DNA of 64,000 bases from Candidatus Bathyarchaeota archaeon (GCA_026014665.1 JAOZHX010000017.1:310001-374000); one strand, 5' to 3'. Positions 16,704 through 26,076 are shown, counted from the first letter of the stretch. Program-made: numbers and translations. Notes: a model not told the origin generated them from the letters alone.

Positions 16704-17693
16704 GTGGCGCAAAACATACCCGTAAAAGTTTCAATCATCGTTGCCGCCTACAACAATCAAGCCACCATCGGCGAATGCCTAAAATCCCTGTTTGCACAAA
16801 ACTACCCAAAGGATGCTTTTGAAGTCATCGTTATGGACGGCGGCAGCAAAGACGAAACCGTGAAAATCGCCCAGCAGTTCCCAGCCAAGGTGCTTTCAAT
16901 CCGCATCAACTGCCCGGCAGCCTACAACTACGCCCACAAAATCGCCGCATACCCGATTTTGGGCTTTGTGGATGCAGATGCCAAAGTCGAAGCAGACTGG
17001 CTGCTTAAGCTTGTGCCCCATCTTTCAGAGCCCCAAGTTGCCGGCGTCAGCGGTAGCATCGAAACTTGGAACATGGATAATCCGTGGGCGAGAAGCATCG
17101 GCTATGAACTCAAAATGCGCTATAGCCGCATCGGCAAATACACGGGACGCATAGCCACCATGAATTTGCTGCTCAAGAAATCGGTGATTGAGGAGGCTGG
17201 CGGCTGGGACGAGAAGCTTCCCAGTCAATACGATACGGATTTGGGCTACCGCATCAGCGCTAAAGGCTACAAAATCGCCTACGAACCCAGCGCTGTATGC
17301 TACCACTTCAACCGTCCCACCCTCAAAGCGTACTATCGGCAGCAGCTCCAGTACGGCAAGAACACCCTAAAACTCTACTTCAAGCATGGACGCTTGGCAA
17401 GAGGCGACGAAATCACCGATGTAAGCATGAACATTCAGCCTGCCGTTTTGTTAGCCGTTTTAGCTTGCCTTGTGCTGGGCGTTGTGCCGTTGCTTAGGCT
17501 GCTTTGGCTGGTTGCAGGCTTAATGCTTTTGGCAGTAACAGTTTACTTTGCTTATTCAGCCATGAAAATGGCAGTTAAATTCCATGATTGGACGGCAATG
17601 CGCTTGTTTGTGCTTTACTGGGTTCGGTCGGCAGCATGGTTTGACGGCGCCACAATAACCTCGGCGAAGTTCTTGGCGGGGAGGAGCAACTGA
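16704..17693 (+). CDS. Glycosyltransferase family 2 with C-terminal membrane helices
   Basis: The 329-residue product begins at a GTG at 16704, preceded by AGGGGG; an in-frame TTG at 16635 inside the previous gene would add residues without GT character. The GT-A domain has VSIIVAAYNNQ, VMDGGSKD and FVDADAKVEADW (DxD-like), then GGWDEKLPSQYDTDLGYR (acceptor-side acidic motif). Two or three hydrophobic helices follow at about 250-300. The inner-leaflet membrane location fits transfer to lipid-linked sugars. It is the middle gene of a three-glycosyltransferase operon; its stop overlaps the next start (TGATG). Confidence 0.85.
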   Translation: MAQNIPVKVSIIVAAYNNQATIGECLKSLFAQNYPKDAFEVIVMDGGSKDETVKIAQQFPAKVLSIRINCPAAYNYAHKIAAYPILGFVDADAKVEADWLLKLVPHLSEPQVAGVSGSIETWNMDNPWARSIGYELKMRYSRIGKYTGRIATMNLLLKKSVIEEAGGWDEKLPSQYDTDLGYRISAKGYKIAYEPSAVCYHFNRPTLKAYYRQQLQYGKNTLKLYFKHGRLARGDEITDVSMNIQPAVLLAVLACLVLGVVPLLRLLWLVAGLMLLAVTVYFAYSAMKMAVKFHDWTAMRLFVLYWVRSAAWFDGATITSAKFLAGRSN

Positions 17694-18889
17694 TGGCTCC
17701 TAAGGTCTGTTTCATATCGCCTGAGTACTGGCCGCTTACAGGTGGCACAGGCAGCTACGTCTACTACCTCAGCAACGAACTGCTCAAAAACGGCTACAAA
17801 ATTTACGTTGTCACGGGCTCAAACCAAACCCGAGACGTGAAAGTCAACCCTCAGCTCGATGTGTCCTTCCTGAAAATCCCAAAAATGCCCATCGTCAAAT
17901 CCTTCATGCTCGCAGGCAGCAGCTACCGCAAGCTCCAAAGCGTCCGCCAAACCGCCAACGTCGACATAATGCACCCACAGTTGCCATTGACGCCTAACTT
18001 TGCGGTGCCACCGAACTTTGGCAAATCGCTTGTCTGCACCGTGCATTCCACTTGGAAGGGGGAAGCGCAAGCCATCCGCGGCGAACCCTACCTGAGGCTG
18101 AACGCTAATGAGAAGTTTATGGTGAGTTTTAACTGGTTTTTGCGGTTTTTCGAGGATGGTATGCTGGCGAGAGCGAGAAAAATCATCGCTGTCAGCCACT
18201 TCACTAAGTGGGAACTCACAAACTACTACAAGATCCCAGCAAATAAAATCAGGGTTATCCACAACGGCGTGGACACTCGCAAGTTCAAACCAGCCGTGGA
18301 TAAGCGTAAGGTCAAGGCGGCGTTCGGCTTTAACCCCGATGACTTGACTATTGTTTCTGTAGGCAGATTGTATGCACGTAAGGGCTTGTTCACGCTCATC
18401 GAAAGCATGCCCGCCGTCACCCGCCGCTTCCCAAACGCCAAATTCATCATCTCGGGAAAGGGGCAAAGCGACGAAATGAAAAAACTAGTCGCCCACGCAG
18501 AGCGCCTCGGCGTGAGAAGCAACATCGTCTTCACAGGTTACACCCCAGACAAAGTCCTGCCCAAACTCTACCAAGCCGCCGACGTCTTCGCCTTCAGCAC
18601 CTTCTACGAGCACCACCCCTTCGCCGTGCTGGAAGCCCTCGCCACAGGCTTGCCCGTCGTCACAACCACCGTGGGCGGCATTCCCGAAACCATAAAAAGC
18701 GGCAAAAACGGCTTGCTGGTCCAACCCTTCAACTCAACGCAGTTCTCTGACGCAATCCTCTACCTGCTTGAGCACCCTCCTGAGGCGGCGGAGATGGGCC
18801 TCAAAGCACGCCGAACGGTGGAAGAGGAACTGGATTGGCACATAGTTGTCAAGGATGCGATGAAAGTCTACGATGAAGCCCTAAGTTAA
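17693..18889 (+). CDS. Glycosyltransferase family 4
   Basis: This 398-residue GT-B protein has an N-terminal acceptor domain with GGTGSYVYYLSNEL (about 17-30) and a C-terminal nucleotide-sugar domain with SVGRLYARKGL, the EX7E-type region in FYEHHPFAVLEALATGLPV, and VGGIPE. It probably extends a lipid-linked glycan from an NDP-sugar donor. The ATG overlaps the previous stop. Its 3' end overlaps the end of the convergent DUF362 gene by 4 bases. Confidence 0.88.
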   Translation: MAPKVCFISPEYWPLTGGTGSYVYYLSNELLKNGYKIYVVTGSNQTRDVKVNPQLDVSFLKIPKMPIVKSFMLAGSSYRKLQSVRQTANVDIMHPQLPLTPNFAVPPNFGKSLVCTVHSTWKGEAQAIRGEPYLRLNANEKFMVSFNWFLRFFEDGMLARARKIIAVSHFTKWELTNYYKIPANKIRVIHNGVDTRKFKPAVDKRKVKAAFGFNPDDLTIVSVGRLYARKGLFTLIESMPAVTRRFPNAKFIISGKGQSDEMKKLVAHAERLGVRSNIVFTGYTPDKVLPKLYQAADVFAFSTFYEHHPFAVLEALATGLPVVTTTVGGIPETIKSGKNGLLVQPFNSTQFSDAILYLLEHPPEAAEMGLKARRTVEEELDWHIVVKDAMKVYDEALS

Positions 18890-19848
18890 CCAACTTGCGT
18901 GCTTTCACCGCGATAAGCCATCGTCACTTTCTGAAACAGTTTGACAACATCCAATGAGCAAAAAAAGAATTTCGTGAGGTATTCGTGCCGGTAAATCATC
19001 ATCTGCGCTTTAACGGGCAAGTCGATTCTGGGCGGCTCAAACCTGCGCGCTACCTCATCCACCCGCAACCCGTCCACAGCGATGTTCTCCTCTCGCAAGC
19101 CCGTTTTGCTTGCAATGTAGCCGAGATAAGTTTGCTTCCAGTTTAGCTTCATGATTTTGGCGGCGGTTATGTCGAGGGCTAAGGCGTCGTTGCCAGTTAG
19201 CATCAAATCCATCTTGATTGGTTTGCCCTTTGTGGGTCCGTTGCCCTCAATGCCAACCCTTGCATCCATTACCGTGAGCTGAGGCTTAAAAATTGTGTAA
19301 AGGCGGTAGAAGACTTCGGGCAGGTATGGGTGCAGGTAGATGCGTCTATTGCTGGGCACGCAGCCGAACAGGTTCTTGATGGCGCCGCTGTACGCTGTGA
19401 ACTCATGCGTCTTCATCAACGGCAAATCGGCAACGGCGTCGGCGTCCAAAACGGTCTTGGGTAGAAACAGCCGCTTTAGTGGTGTGTTGCCTTGGAACTT
19501 GACCTCGACCACCTTGTCTTCGGAGAGGTTAATCACTGTGCCGCCTGCCTTTTCCACCGCGGCTTGAACGCCTGTCTTATCAAACGCTGTCCAGCACGGA
19601 TAGTTGAACCCGTTGGATTCGCCCACGATCACTTTGCTGTTGCCGTCACGGAGCAAACCCACCAGCTCCGCCATCAACTCGGGGCAAGTCACCACACCAG
19701 GCAGGTACTCGGGATGGCTAAGGTTGGGCTTGATGAAAACTGTGCCCTTGCCACGCAGTCCTGAACCAGCGACGGCTTCCCTTAAAATGCCGCTTATGTC
19801 ATCTTTGACGCGGTAGATTTTCACGCTTTTCATGTTTGGCTCAGGCAT
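18886..19848 (-). CDS. DUF362 domain protein
   Basis: The 320-residue product shows the DUF362 pattern FIKPNLSH (about 37-44), IVGESNGFNYPCWTAF, DADAVADLPLMKTHEFTAYSGAIKNLFG (spanning about 130-160) and MDARVGIEGNGPTKG. The family is of unknown function and often occurs next to iron-sulfur proteins; no ferredoxin domain is fused here. Its start overlaps the stop of the upstream radical SAM/SPASM gene by 8 bases, so the two are translationally coupled. An internal Met (MKSVKIYRV) five codons in is an alternative start. The partner suggests a role in handling a radical SAM product or a polyaromatic or lipid substrate, but this is speculative. Confidence 0.82.
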   Translation of the reverse strand: MPEPNMKSVKIYRVKDDISGILREAVAGSGLRGKGTVFIKPNLSHPEYLPGVVTCPELMAELVGLLRDGNSKVIVGESNGFNYPCWTAFDKTGVQAAVEKAGGTVINLSEDKVVEVKFQGNTPLKRLFLPKTVLDADAVADLPLMKTHEFTAYSGAIKNLFGCVPSNRRIYLHPYLPEVFYRLYTIFKPQLTVMDARVGIEGNGPTKGKPIKMDLMLTGNDALALDITAAKIMKLNWKQTYLGYIASKTGLREENIAVDGLRVDEVARRFEPPRIDLPVKAQMMIYRHEYLTKFFFCSLDVVKLFQKVTMAYRGESTQVG

Positions 19849-21268
19849 TGTTCGCCGCCTTCACTCCTTGGAGGCAACCGGGGTCGCCGTTTAGCATGTC
19901 GCCGTTATGGTACGCTGCCGACCGCGCCCTGCAGCCACCGCAGATAAACTTGTATGTGCATTTACCGCATGAGCCCTTTAGGTTGGCGCGGTTCCGTAAT
20001 GCCTTAAACAGGGGGGCGTTTAGCCAGATGTCCTGGAACTTTTCAGTTTTAAGGTTGCCAACATTAACGGGCAAGAACACGCAGGGGTGCACGTCTCCCT
20101 GTGGCGAAATCGAACAGTACAGTCTTCCTGCGCCGCATCCGCCTATGAATTCGCCCAGCGGCACCGCCTTCTTTGTGACTTTGACTGTTTGCATGTGCGC
20201 TAGTGCCATGGTGACTTCGCCTGTGCCTGATGGACCTTGGCATTGAAGCGCAACCCTTGCAAGTTGCGGCGCAGTAGCAAGGATGGTTGTTTTGCACCCT
20301 GCCGACATCCGATTCAGCAAGTACCGCATGACGTCTTCGCGTTCTTGCGGGCTGAGGTCTTGGTCAAAGTGCGCTTTGCCTCTGCCTGTGGGAATGAAAT
20401 TAAAATATGTGAAACGTTCCGCTTGCAGTTGCTCAGCCAAATCGATTATTGCGGGTAGTTCCGCCATGTTGTTTTTGCCCACTGTTGTGGCGATGCAAAC
20501 GCAAAGGTCAGCGTCAACACAGTTCTTGAGCCCTTCAACCGCTCTAACGAAGGTGCCGGGGACGCCGCGGAATTCATCATGGGTTTTTGCTGAAGCGCCA
20601 TCTATGCTTACGTCAATGTAGTTTACTTTGGCTTCTTTTAGTTTTTTCACGTTTTCTTTTGTGAGCAAGGTGCCGTTTGAGGCTACGGAAACGTAGAGTC
20701 CGCGGTCGGCGGCGTGTCTTGCCACTTGGAAGAAGTCTTTTCGGGTGAGGGGTTCTCCTCCGCTGAAAGCCAAGGCTGTCACGTGTGCGTCAGCTAACTG
20801 GTCAACAACCGACAACGCTTGCTCGGTGGTTAACTCCTCTTCTTGGACTGCGCCGCTGTTTGAGTAGCAGTGCTTGCATTGGAGGTTGCATTTGTGGGTG
20901 AAATCCCAAACCACCAGAAAAGGTGCACAAAGCGATAGGGGTTTTTGGATTCCAAAATAAGCAAACGATTCGATCAAGTTAAGAACCGCATTCCGAGCAT
21001 ACCTATCGGTCAGCAACTTTTCAACCTTAGCCCGCTTAAACCCCAGAGTCCTGCGCAGGAACTCGACCCAGAAACCGATGATTTGTGAGTACAAACCGCT
21101 GCACTTGCCGCATCTAATGTCGGTTTTGCCAGCGTAATCATCCAGCGCCGCCTCAAGAACCGTTCTGCCGCATCCGCTGCACTTTTTGAGCGACATCTGG
21201 AGCATCTTTTTAGTCATGGGCAGGGTTATCACTGCGTTCCAGAACGTGTCATGGCTAAGGATGCTCAA
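19841..21268 (-). CDS. Radical SAM/SPASM domain protein
   Basis: The 475-residue product has an N-terminal zinc-ribbon-like pair (C30-x2-C33 and C53-x2-C56), a helical linker, then a radical SAM core with C127, C131 and C134 in KCNLQCKHC and FSGGEPLTRKDF. A C-terminal SPASM region is rich in Cys (GGCGAGRLYCSISPQGDVHPC, then CGKCTYKFICGGCRA in two pieces) and would bind auxiliary [4Fe-4S] clusters. Such proteins mature peptides or modify proteins, and archaeal members are also linked to heme or lipid chemistry. No precursor peptide gene is visible beside it. The start is a TTG at 21268; ATG at 21217 is possible. Confidence 0.85.
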   Translation of the reverse strand: MSILSHDTFWNAVITLPMTKKMLQMSLKKCSGCGRTVLEAALDDYAGKTDIRCGKCSGLYSQIIGFWVEFLRRTLGFKRAKVEKLLTDRYARNAVLNLIESFAYFGIQKPLSLCAPFLVVWDFTHKCNLQCKHCYSNSGAVQEEELTTEQALSVVDQLADAHVTALAFSGGEPLTRKDFFQVARHAADRGLYVSVASNGTLLTKENVKKLKEAKVNYIDVSIDGASAKTHDEFRGVPGTFVRAVEGLKNCVDADLCVCIATTVGKNNMAELPAIIDLAEQLQAERFTYFNFIPTGRGKAHFDQDLSPQEREDVMRYLLNRMSAGCKTTILATAPQLARVALQCQGPSGTGEVTMALAHMQTVKVTKKAVPLGEFIGGCGAGRLYCSISPQGDVHPCVFLPVNVGNLKTEKFQDIWLNAPLFKALRNRANLKGSCGKCTYKFICGGCRARSAAYHNGDMLNGDPGCLQGVKAANNA

Positions 21269-21879
21269 TGAGGACAGTCTCCAAGCGGCTTTGATAGTTA
21301 ATTGATATTGTGGGCGATGTAAAGATTTCTATAAAAACCTCAAAATCGTCGGCTTACCAACCGTGCATCAATTTGCCTGCAAAACACAACTAGTAATACA
21401 ATCTACTCAACCGCATGGCTTAACCTAGCAGGTATCCTAATAACGATAATGCCTTCTTTAGTGCTCTTTAAATCCAACTGGCGCTTTCTAGATTGGCTTA
21501 ACACTGCTTGCTTTAGGCGTTATTGCGCTTGCTCTCTCTTCTTGGTTTCAGCCAAGGATTACCTGTTTCCCCACTGGCCAAAATGCTTGACGCTTTGTCT
21601 TTTTCCGTATTGGCTAACAGGCATTGTTTGTATAGTCTTCATGGGCGTTTGCTCTGGCATGATGTGGTGACGAACAAAAGAGATAGAGACAATCAATCCA
21701 CGAAATCAGTAGGCGACCTGCAGCAAACCGCGCACGCATGAATAGCAAACCCTTTTTAAAGGAGGAGGGGAGGCGTGGCAGAGCAACAGGCTTATAATTT
21801 TTCCGCATACGTTTCCATACACGGCTTAATAAAAGGGGGCTATCAGAAAAAATTCGCCGCAGACAGCCCATGATAATTT
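21269..21879. other. Gene-poor stretch, possible remnant of a membrane protein
   Basis: No intact gene was recognised in 611 bases. On the plus strand, one frame around 21415-21470 encodes a transmembrane-like run (AWLNLAGILITIMPSLVLF). A different frame from about 21491 encodes another (IGLTLLALGVIALALSSW) that ends at a stop near 21590. This looks like a small membrane protein broken by a frameshift. A 28-base element shared with 33455-33482 lies at 21761-21789. Confidence 0.35.
21761..21789 (-). repeat. Short dispersed repeat, copy 1
   Basis: Read on the minus strand, this is TGTTGCTCTGCCACG followed by CCTCCCCTCC. It matches 33455-33482 (+) with one inserted base. Both copies lie downstream of a gene on their own strand. 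Confidence 0.5.
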
Positions 21880-23361
21880 TTAGCGTTTCTTTTGTTTTTC
21901 AGCGTAAGCCTTCTCTATGGCTACCCTGTGGACATTATTGTACGCACAGAACGGAATGATTTTCTTGTCTGGAGTAATGTAATGAACAACACACCGTCGA
22001 ACCCTGTTCACATCAAAATTATAGCTATCCATGAAAGCCATGCAACCCAGCAGGAAAATTCTCCTACGGATTTTCCCAAGCGACTGATAAGATGGCGAAA
22101 GATGCATACGCATGATCGAATTCATCAACGTTAGCATTCCAACTTCCTTGGTGACCAAGAACATATCCATCGACATCATCGATGCCATAAACAATGAAGA
22201 CAAAAGAGACATCTTTCCTTTCGACTCAGCAGATTCAGCCGTTTTCCGTATCATGTTAAAAAATCGGTCAAAATTCACAAAACGGTTGATAGGAAACATT
22301 TTGCCGTCTTTGGCAACGTAAATCCAGTTAACAATACCACATTGAGGACTGCAACTAAACAGCGGCCAAGGCTTCTGCATGAACTTACGCATAATCTTTA
22401 TCGGAGAAGTCATAACCGACATAGGAAACAAATCAGTAGTTTTAATTTCGCCGTTGGTTTGCGCCTCCACATCCTCAGCAAAACTCCATTCTCGAAAGTT
22501 CTCGCGAAAAGGGTTCTCAGTCGCTCTTCCCGTAAAAGCAATAGGCTGAAAAATTAAGCCACGAACGATGTCAGTGTTTTTGGCGGCAAAACGAATCATG
22601 TCGCCAACTTCTTTGTCGTTGAGGCTCTTCATCAAAGTATTAACCAAAATAACCTCCATGTCGTACTTTCGGCAAACCTCAATTGCTTTAAGTTTCATCT
22701 CCACAAGAGGCAACCCACGAACTTTTTTGTTGAATTCTTCATGAAAACTATCAAACGACAAATACACGATGTTTAAACCATTATCCTTAAGCCGCTTAGC
22801 TAAGCCTTCATCAGTAACCAAATGAGTGCCATTGGTGGCTAAAATGGTCATAAACTTCAACCTATGAGCAACAGCTATGATTTCATGCATGTCTTCCCGT
22901 TCAAGAGGTTCGCCACCACTGAACAGAATCGCAGGTGGTTTAGGGTTAGCCTTAGCGGCAAACTCAAGCATACCGATTAATGCTTCTTTAGTCGGTTCAT
23001 AATCAGTGCTTTCCTGATTAGGAAAAGTGGAAAAACAAACCGCACAATGAAAATTGCAACGCTTAGTCACATCAATAACGCCAATAACCGTACCTGAAGC
23101 ATGATTAACACAAGTCTCACAAACATACGGACAACCCTCAGGGTTCCGTGGAGCGTTGAGATCTCCCAAATATTGAAACTGATCATACTTTTGCATATGC
23201 TCAAAAATCGACGTGCTTTGCCAATGAGTAGCTCTAAAACTACCATGTTCAGGACATTGTTTAGTAATTTGAATCTTGCCACTAACACTACGTAATTGGG
23301 CATCAATCTTTTTCTGGCATTCAGGACAAATGCTCTTAGTCTCACTCAAAACAGCAACCAT
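21880..23361 (-). CDS. tes: Tetraether synthase-like radical SAM protein (Tes family)
   Basis: The 493-residue product has N-terminal Cys pairs (C12-x2-C15, C36, then C77, C81 and C84 in a GCPYVCETCVNH segment) ahead of a radical SAM core with C102, C106 and C109 (RCNFHCAVC) and FSGGEPLERED. This arrangement of auxiliary-cluster cysteines before the SAM motif is that of the MJ0619/Tes family, which joins two archaeol tails to form GDGT tetraethers. The C-terminal half has Met-rich hydrophobic helices (about 375-420) and closing cysteines. The gene directly upstream encodes a DGGGP-synthase-like UbiA protein and overlaps it by 16 bases, supporting a lipid role. A related MJ0619-like enzyme with another substrate remains possible. 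Confidence 0.8.
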   Translation of the reverse strand: MVAVLSETKSICPECQKKIDAQLRSVSGKIQITKQCPEHGSFRATHWQSTSIFEHMQKYDQFQYLGDLNAPRNPEGCPYVCETCVNHASGTVIGVIDVTKRCNFHCAVCFSTFPNQESTDYEPTKEALIGMLEFAAKANPKPPAILFSGGEPLEREDMHEIIAVAHRLKFMTILATNGTHLVTDEGLAKRLKDNGLNIVYLSFDSFHEEFNKKVRGLPLVEMKLKAIEVCRKYDMEVILVNTLMKSLNDKEVGDMIRFAAKNTDIVRGLIFQPIAFTGRATENPFRENFREWSFAEDVEAQTNGEIKTTDLFPMSVMTSPIKIMRKFMQKPWPLFSCSPQCGIVNWIYVAKDGKMFPINRFVNFDRFFNMIRKTAESAESKGKMSLLSSLFMASMMSMDMFLVTKEVGMLTLMNSIMRMHLSPSYQSLGKIRRRIFLLGCMAFMDSYNFDVNRVRRCVVHYITPDKKIIPFCAYNNVHRVAIEKAYAEKQKKR

Positions 23362-24260
23362 CCAGCAAGTGCTTCAACGATAAGCGCCAAAGGCAACAGC
23401 ATCATAGACATAGTAACCATGCGTTCATACTTGCGTATTTCCTCCAAGGTCGAAGCTGACGTGAATAACCGCACAGAAGCATAAATCAAAAGAGCACTCC
23501 AAACCAGAATCAACGGCAAATAATAAACCGTAAAATGACCCTCAAAAAAAGGCAAAGCTGGCAAAGGCGCAAGAATCCCAGTCAAAAGGAAAAAAAATCC
23601 GCCAACTCTAGCAGCCCCTAAACTGCCGATTTTTTGAGGCAAGGTTGGATAGCCAACCTTCGCGTCGCCTTCAGCACTAAAAATATCACGCAAAACGTTT
23701 CCCCCAATCGTGCCAAACGCAATGGGATAAAGCGTTAACGAAATTAAAGTGATTGTGCCAGTGACAGTTGCTTGCCCAAATAAGAAGGCTGTTCCAGTCA
23801 AAACTCCCATGAGCAAGTTTGCAGCGAACCCAGACTTGCGTTTTACTAAGTACGAGTAAATCAAAAGCAGTACCGAATCAGCAGCTATAATGACAAAACT
23901 GAGCCAATTAATAAAAAAAGAAAAAATTAAACCCAAAGCAAAAAGCACAGCTGACACCGCAACTGCATGCTTGTAAGTGAGCGCACCTGAGGGGATTGGA
24001 CGTTTTGGCTTAATGATTGCGTCGCTCATACGGTCAAAGTAATCGTTTATGGCAAACCCAGCTGAAGCGATGAACGCCATGGAAAAAAAAGTCAACAACG
24101 CAACTAAAACAAAACTCAAGTTCCCAAACATAGTGGGAACTTCGGCGAAGTTACCTTTGAGGATAGCCAACGCCGTTAAAACTGCCAAGCCACCAGTCAT
24201 GAGCCAATAAGGAAGCCGCAGAAGAGCGATGAGTCCTTTGGCTGGTGAGGTAGTGCTCAT
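23346..24260 (-). CDS. UbiA prenyltransferase, probable digeranylgeranylglyceryl phosphate synthase
   Basis: The 304-residue membrane protein has eight or nine hydrophobic helices. The first Asp-rich motif NDYFDRMSD at about 68-76 leads into KPKRPIPSGAL, as in archaeal DGGGP synthases, which add the second geranylgeranyl chain to form archaeol precursors. The second motif is DIFSAEGDAKVG at about 190-201. The ATG overlaps the GalE-like stop by 4 bases, and its own end overlaps the Tes-like start, making a tight three-gene operon. Heme-o or menaquinone-type UbiA enzymes are alternatives, but the RPIPSG motif and neighbours favour lipid synthesis. Confidence 0.83.
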   Translation of the reverse strand: MSTTSPAKGLIALLRLPYWLMTGGLAVLTALAILKGNFAEVPTMFGNLSFVLVALLTFFSMAFIASAGFAINDYFDRMSDAIIKPKRPIPSGALTYKHAVAVSAVLFALGLIFSFFINWLSFVIIAADSVLLLIYSYLVKRKSGFAANLLMGVLTGTAFLFGQATVTGTITLISLTLYPIAFGTIGGNVLRDIFSAEGDAKVGYPTLPQKIGSLGAARVGGFFFLLTGILAPLPALPFFEGHFTVYYLPLILVWSALLIYASVRLFTSASTLEEIRKYERMVTMSMMLLPLALIVEALAGWLLF

Positions 24261-25192
24261 AGCTGGAGGTTCCTGTCAGCTATGACTTCTTTTATTGCTT
24301 CTTCTAGGGTGACTTTGGGGTTCCAGCCGAGTTCTTGTTTGGCTTTGCTGTTGTCAAACCAGATGGTGTGGATGTCACCTTGCCAAGATACACCCGTAGT
24401 GGTTATCACTGTTTTATTTTGGATTCCAAGGATTGTTAGCATCATCTTGGCAAGGTCGATGATTTTTATGGTTTTGCCAAAGCCTACGTTATAGGTTTTG
24501 CCGTTGGCAGTTTTTGATTGGCCAACCGTAACCAATAAATCTACTACGTCAGATACGTGGACAAAGTCTCTTGATTGTTTTCCGGTGCCGATGATTTCCA
24601 ATTTGTTGGGGTTTTGGGCTATTTTATCTAGGAAATCATGGATAACTCCGTGACAACGTAAGCCGTAGACATTGGCGAACCGTGTGATCACTATGTCTAA
24701 GCCGTATTGTTCATGGTACATTTGGCAGTATTCCTCACCGACAACCTTGGATAAGCCGTAACATGAAAACGGGTGAAAACCATACTCTTCGGTGGTCGGC
24801 AGCTGGGTAGGATTGCCATAAACGGCTGCGCTGGAAGCGAAAACGAGTTTAGCATCGTCTTTGCGTGCCTTCTCCAGAACGCACAGGGTGCCTTTGGCGT
24901 TTGTGTCAAAATCCTCCATGGGATTCTCCATCGAGTAAGGAACCACAACCTGCGCTGCCAAATGGTAAATCAAGTCGGTTTTGGGTTGGCTGCAGAGGGT
25001 TTTTAGGTCCAAAATGTCAGCTTTGACGAACTTGGCTTGCGGAACATCCTTGACGTTTTCAATTTTGCCGCTTGATAAGTTATCGTAAATAGTCAAGTCA
25101 TTAGTTAATTGTTGGAGTTTGTTGCACAGGTGGAAGCCTATGAATCCTGCTCCACCAGTAACCATTACCCTTTTCCCCTCAAGTTCACCCAT
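24257..25192 (-). CDS. galE: NAD-dependent sugar-nucleotide epimerase (UDP-glucose 4-epimerase type)
   Basis: This extended short-chain dehydrogenase of about 311 residues has VTGGAGFIGFHLC near the N-terminus, the SSAAVYGNP motif, and the catalytic YxxxK as YGLSKVVGE at about 146-154. GKTYNVGFG and GWNPKVTLEEAI close the domain. It probably interconverts UDP-Glc/GlcNAc and UDP-Gal/GalNAc. ATG 25192 is used because a TATA-like AGAATATAGG lies about 20 bases upstream; an in-frame GTG at 25201 is possible. As first gene of the lipid operon it may supply sugar for glycolipid headgroups. It is divergent from cobS with only 47 bases between starts. Confidence 0.85.
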   Translation of the reverse strand: MGELEGKRVMVTGGAGFIGFHLCNKLQQLTNDLTIYDNLSSGKIENVKDVPQAKFVKADILDLKTLCSQPKTDLIYHLAAQVVVPYSMENPMEDFDTNAKGTLCVLEKARKDDAKLVFASSAAVYGNPTQLPTTEEYGFHPFSCYGLSKVVGEEYCQMYHEQYGLDIVITRFANVYGLRCHGVIHDFLDKIAQNPNKLEIIGTGKQSRDFVHVSDVVDLLVTVGQSKTANGKTYNVGFGKTIKIIDLAKMMLTILGIQNKTVITTTGVSWQGDIHTIWFDNSKAKQELGWNPKVTLEEAIKEVIADRNLQL

Positions 25193-25239
25193 GGAGTTCA
25201 CGACAAAGCCTATATTCTAATTAGGCAAGTTTTAGGTAT

Positions 25240-26076
25240 ATGTCGCCTGTGAAAACTATAAAAACTTTTAGGGATTTGCTGTCTTTCCTAACCATCATCC
25301 CAGTAGGCGGAAAAGAAGACTTCGTCTTCACCACAGCAGAGAACGTTTGGCTTTTCCCGGTGATTGGCGGCTTTATCGGGCTGCTTGCAGGTGCATATTT
25401 TGTTGCTTCAAGTGCAATCGTTGAGTTTTTGCTTGGCTTAATCAACAAGCTCATTGCTTTGCCAACGGGTTTTTTAGCAGCACTTATTCCTGCAGCCATG
25501 ACAATCGCTTTTTTGCTGGTTATAACTGGGCTTCAGCACTTTGATGGTTTAATCGACCTTGGCAACGCGTTGGGCTTACGTAATGTGCACGATAGAAAAA
25601 TGAAGGCTCACGCTTGGACAGTAACCTATGCAGGCGCATTTTTGGCGTTGGCAGTGGAGTTTTTGGCGTTTGCCGGATTGTTCTTTATCAAGCCTATGTT
25701 TGGGTTTGCAGCTGTTCTTTTGGCTGAGGTTTCAGCGAAATTGGCGATGGTTACGATTGTCTGGGTTGGTAAGCCTTCTCATAAAGGGTTAGGCTCGATT
25801 TTCCTTGCCAAAGCCAAAAAGAAACTTAACGCTGTGGCTTACGTGGTTTCGGTTTTGATCGGGTTTGCTGTTTTCTGGTTGTTTGGCAATGCGTATTTGG
25901 GTTTGGTTGGTGTTGGACTGCTTTTAATCAGCGTTCCTGTGGCATTTGCCATGAACAGGGTTTCAGACAGCGTTTTCGGTGGGGTTTCAGGCGACATGAT
26001 TGGAGCAACCAACGAAGTAGCAAGGGCAGTTACGTTGGTTTTGCTTGCAGCTGCACTATGGGTGGTGGCTGCATGA
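25240..26076 (+). CDS. cobS: Cobalamin synthase CobS (copy 1)
   Basis: The 278-residue integral membrane protein joins AdoCbi-GDP and alpha-ribazole (phosphate). Family motifs are LLSFLTIIPVG near the start, HFDGLIDLGNALG at about 107-119 (metal-binding Asp/His) and GGVSGDMIGATNE at about 247-259. It has six or seven hydrophobic helices. Its TGA overlaps the ATG of cobY (ATGA), so the two are coupled. A second cobS-cobY pair with the same arrangement lies at 32057-33450; the copies are clearly diverged (for instance KMKAH against KIEVMH after the first motif), but both keep the catalytic motifs. Confidence 0.92.
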   Translation: MSPVKTIKTFRDLLSFLTIIPVGGKEDFVFTTAENVWLFPVIGGFIGLLAGAYFVASSAIVEFLLGLINKLIALPTGFLAALIPAAMTIAFLLVITGLQHFDGLIDLGNALGLRNVHDRKMKAHAWTVTYAGAFLALAVEFLAFAGLFFIKPMFGFAAVLLAEVSAKLAMVTIVWVGKPSHKGLGSIFLAKAKKKLNAVAYVVSVLIGFAVFWLFGNAYLGLVGVGLLLISVPVAFAMNRVSDSVFGGVSGDMIGATNEVARAVTLVLLAAALWVVAA

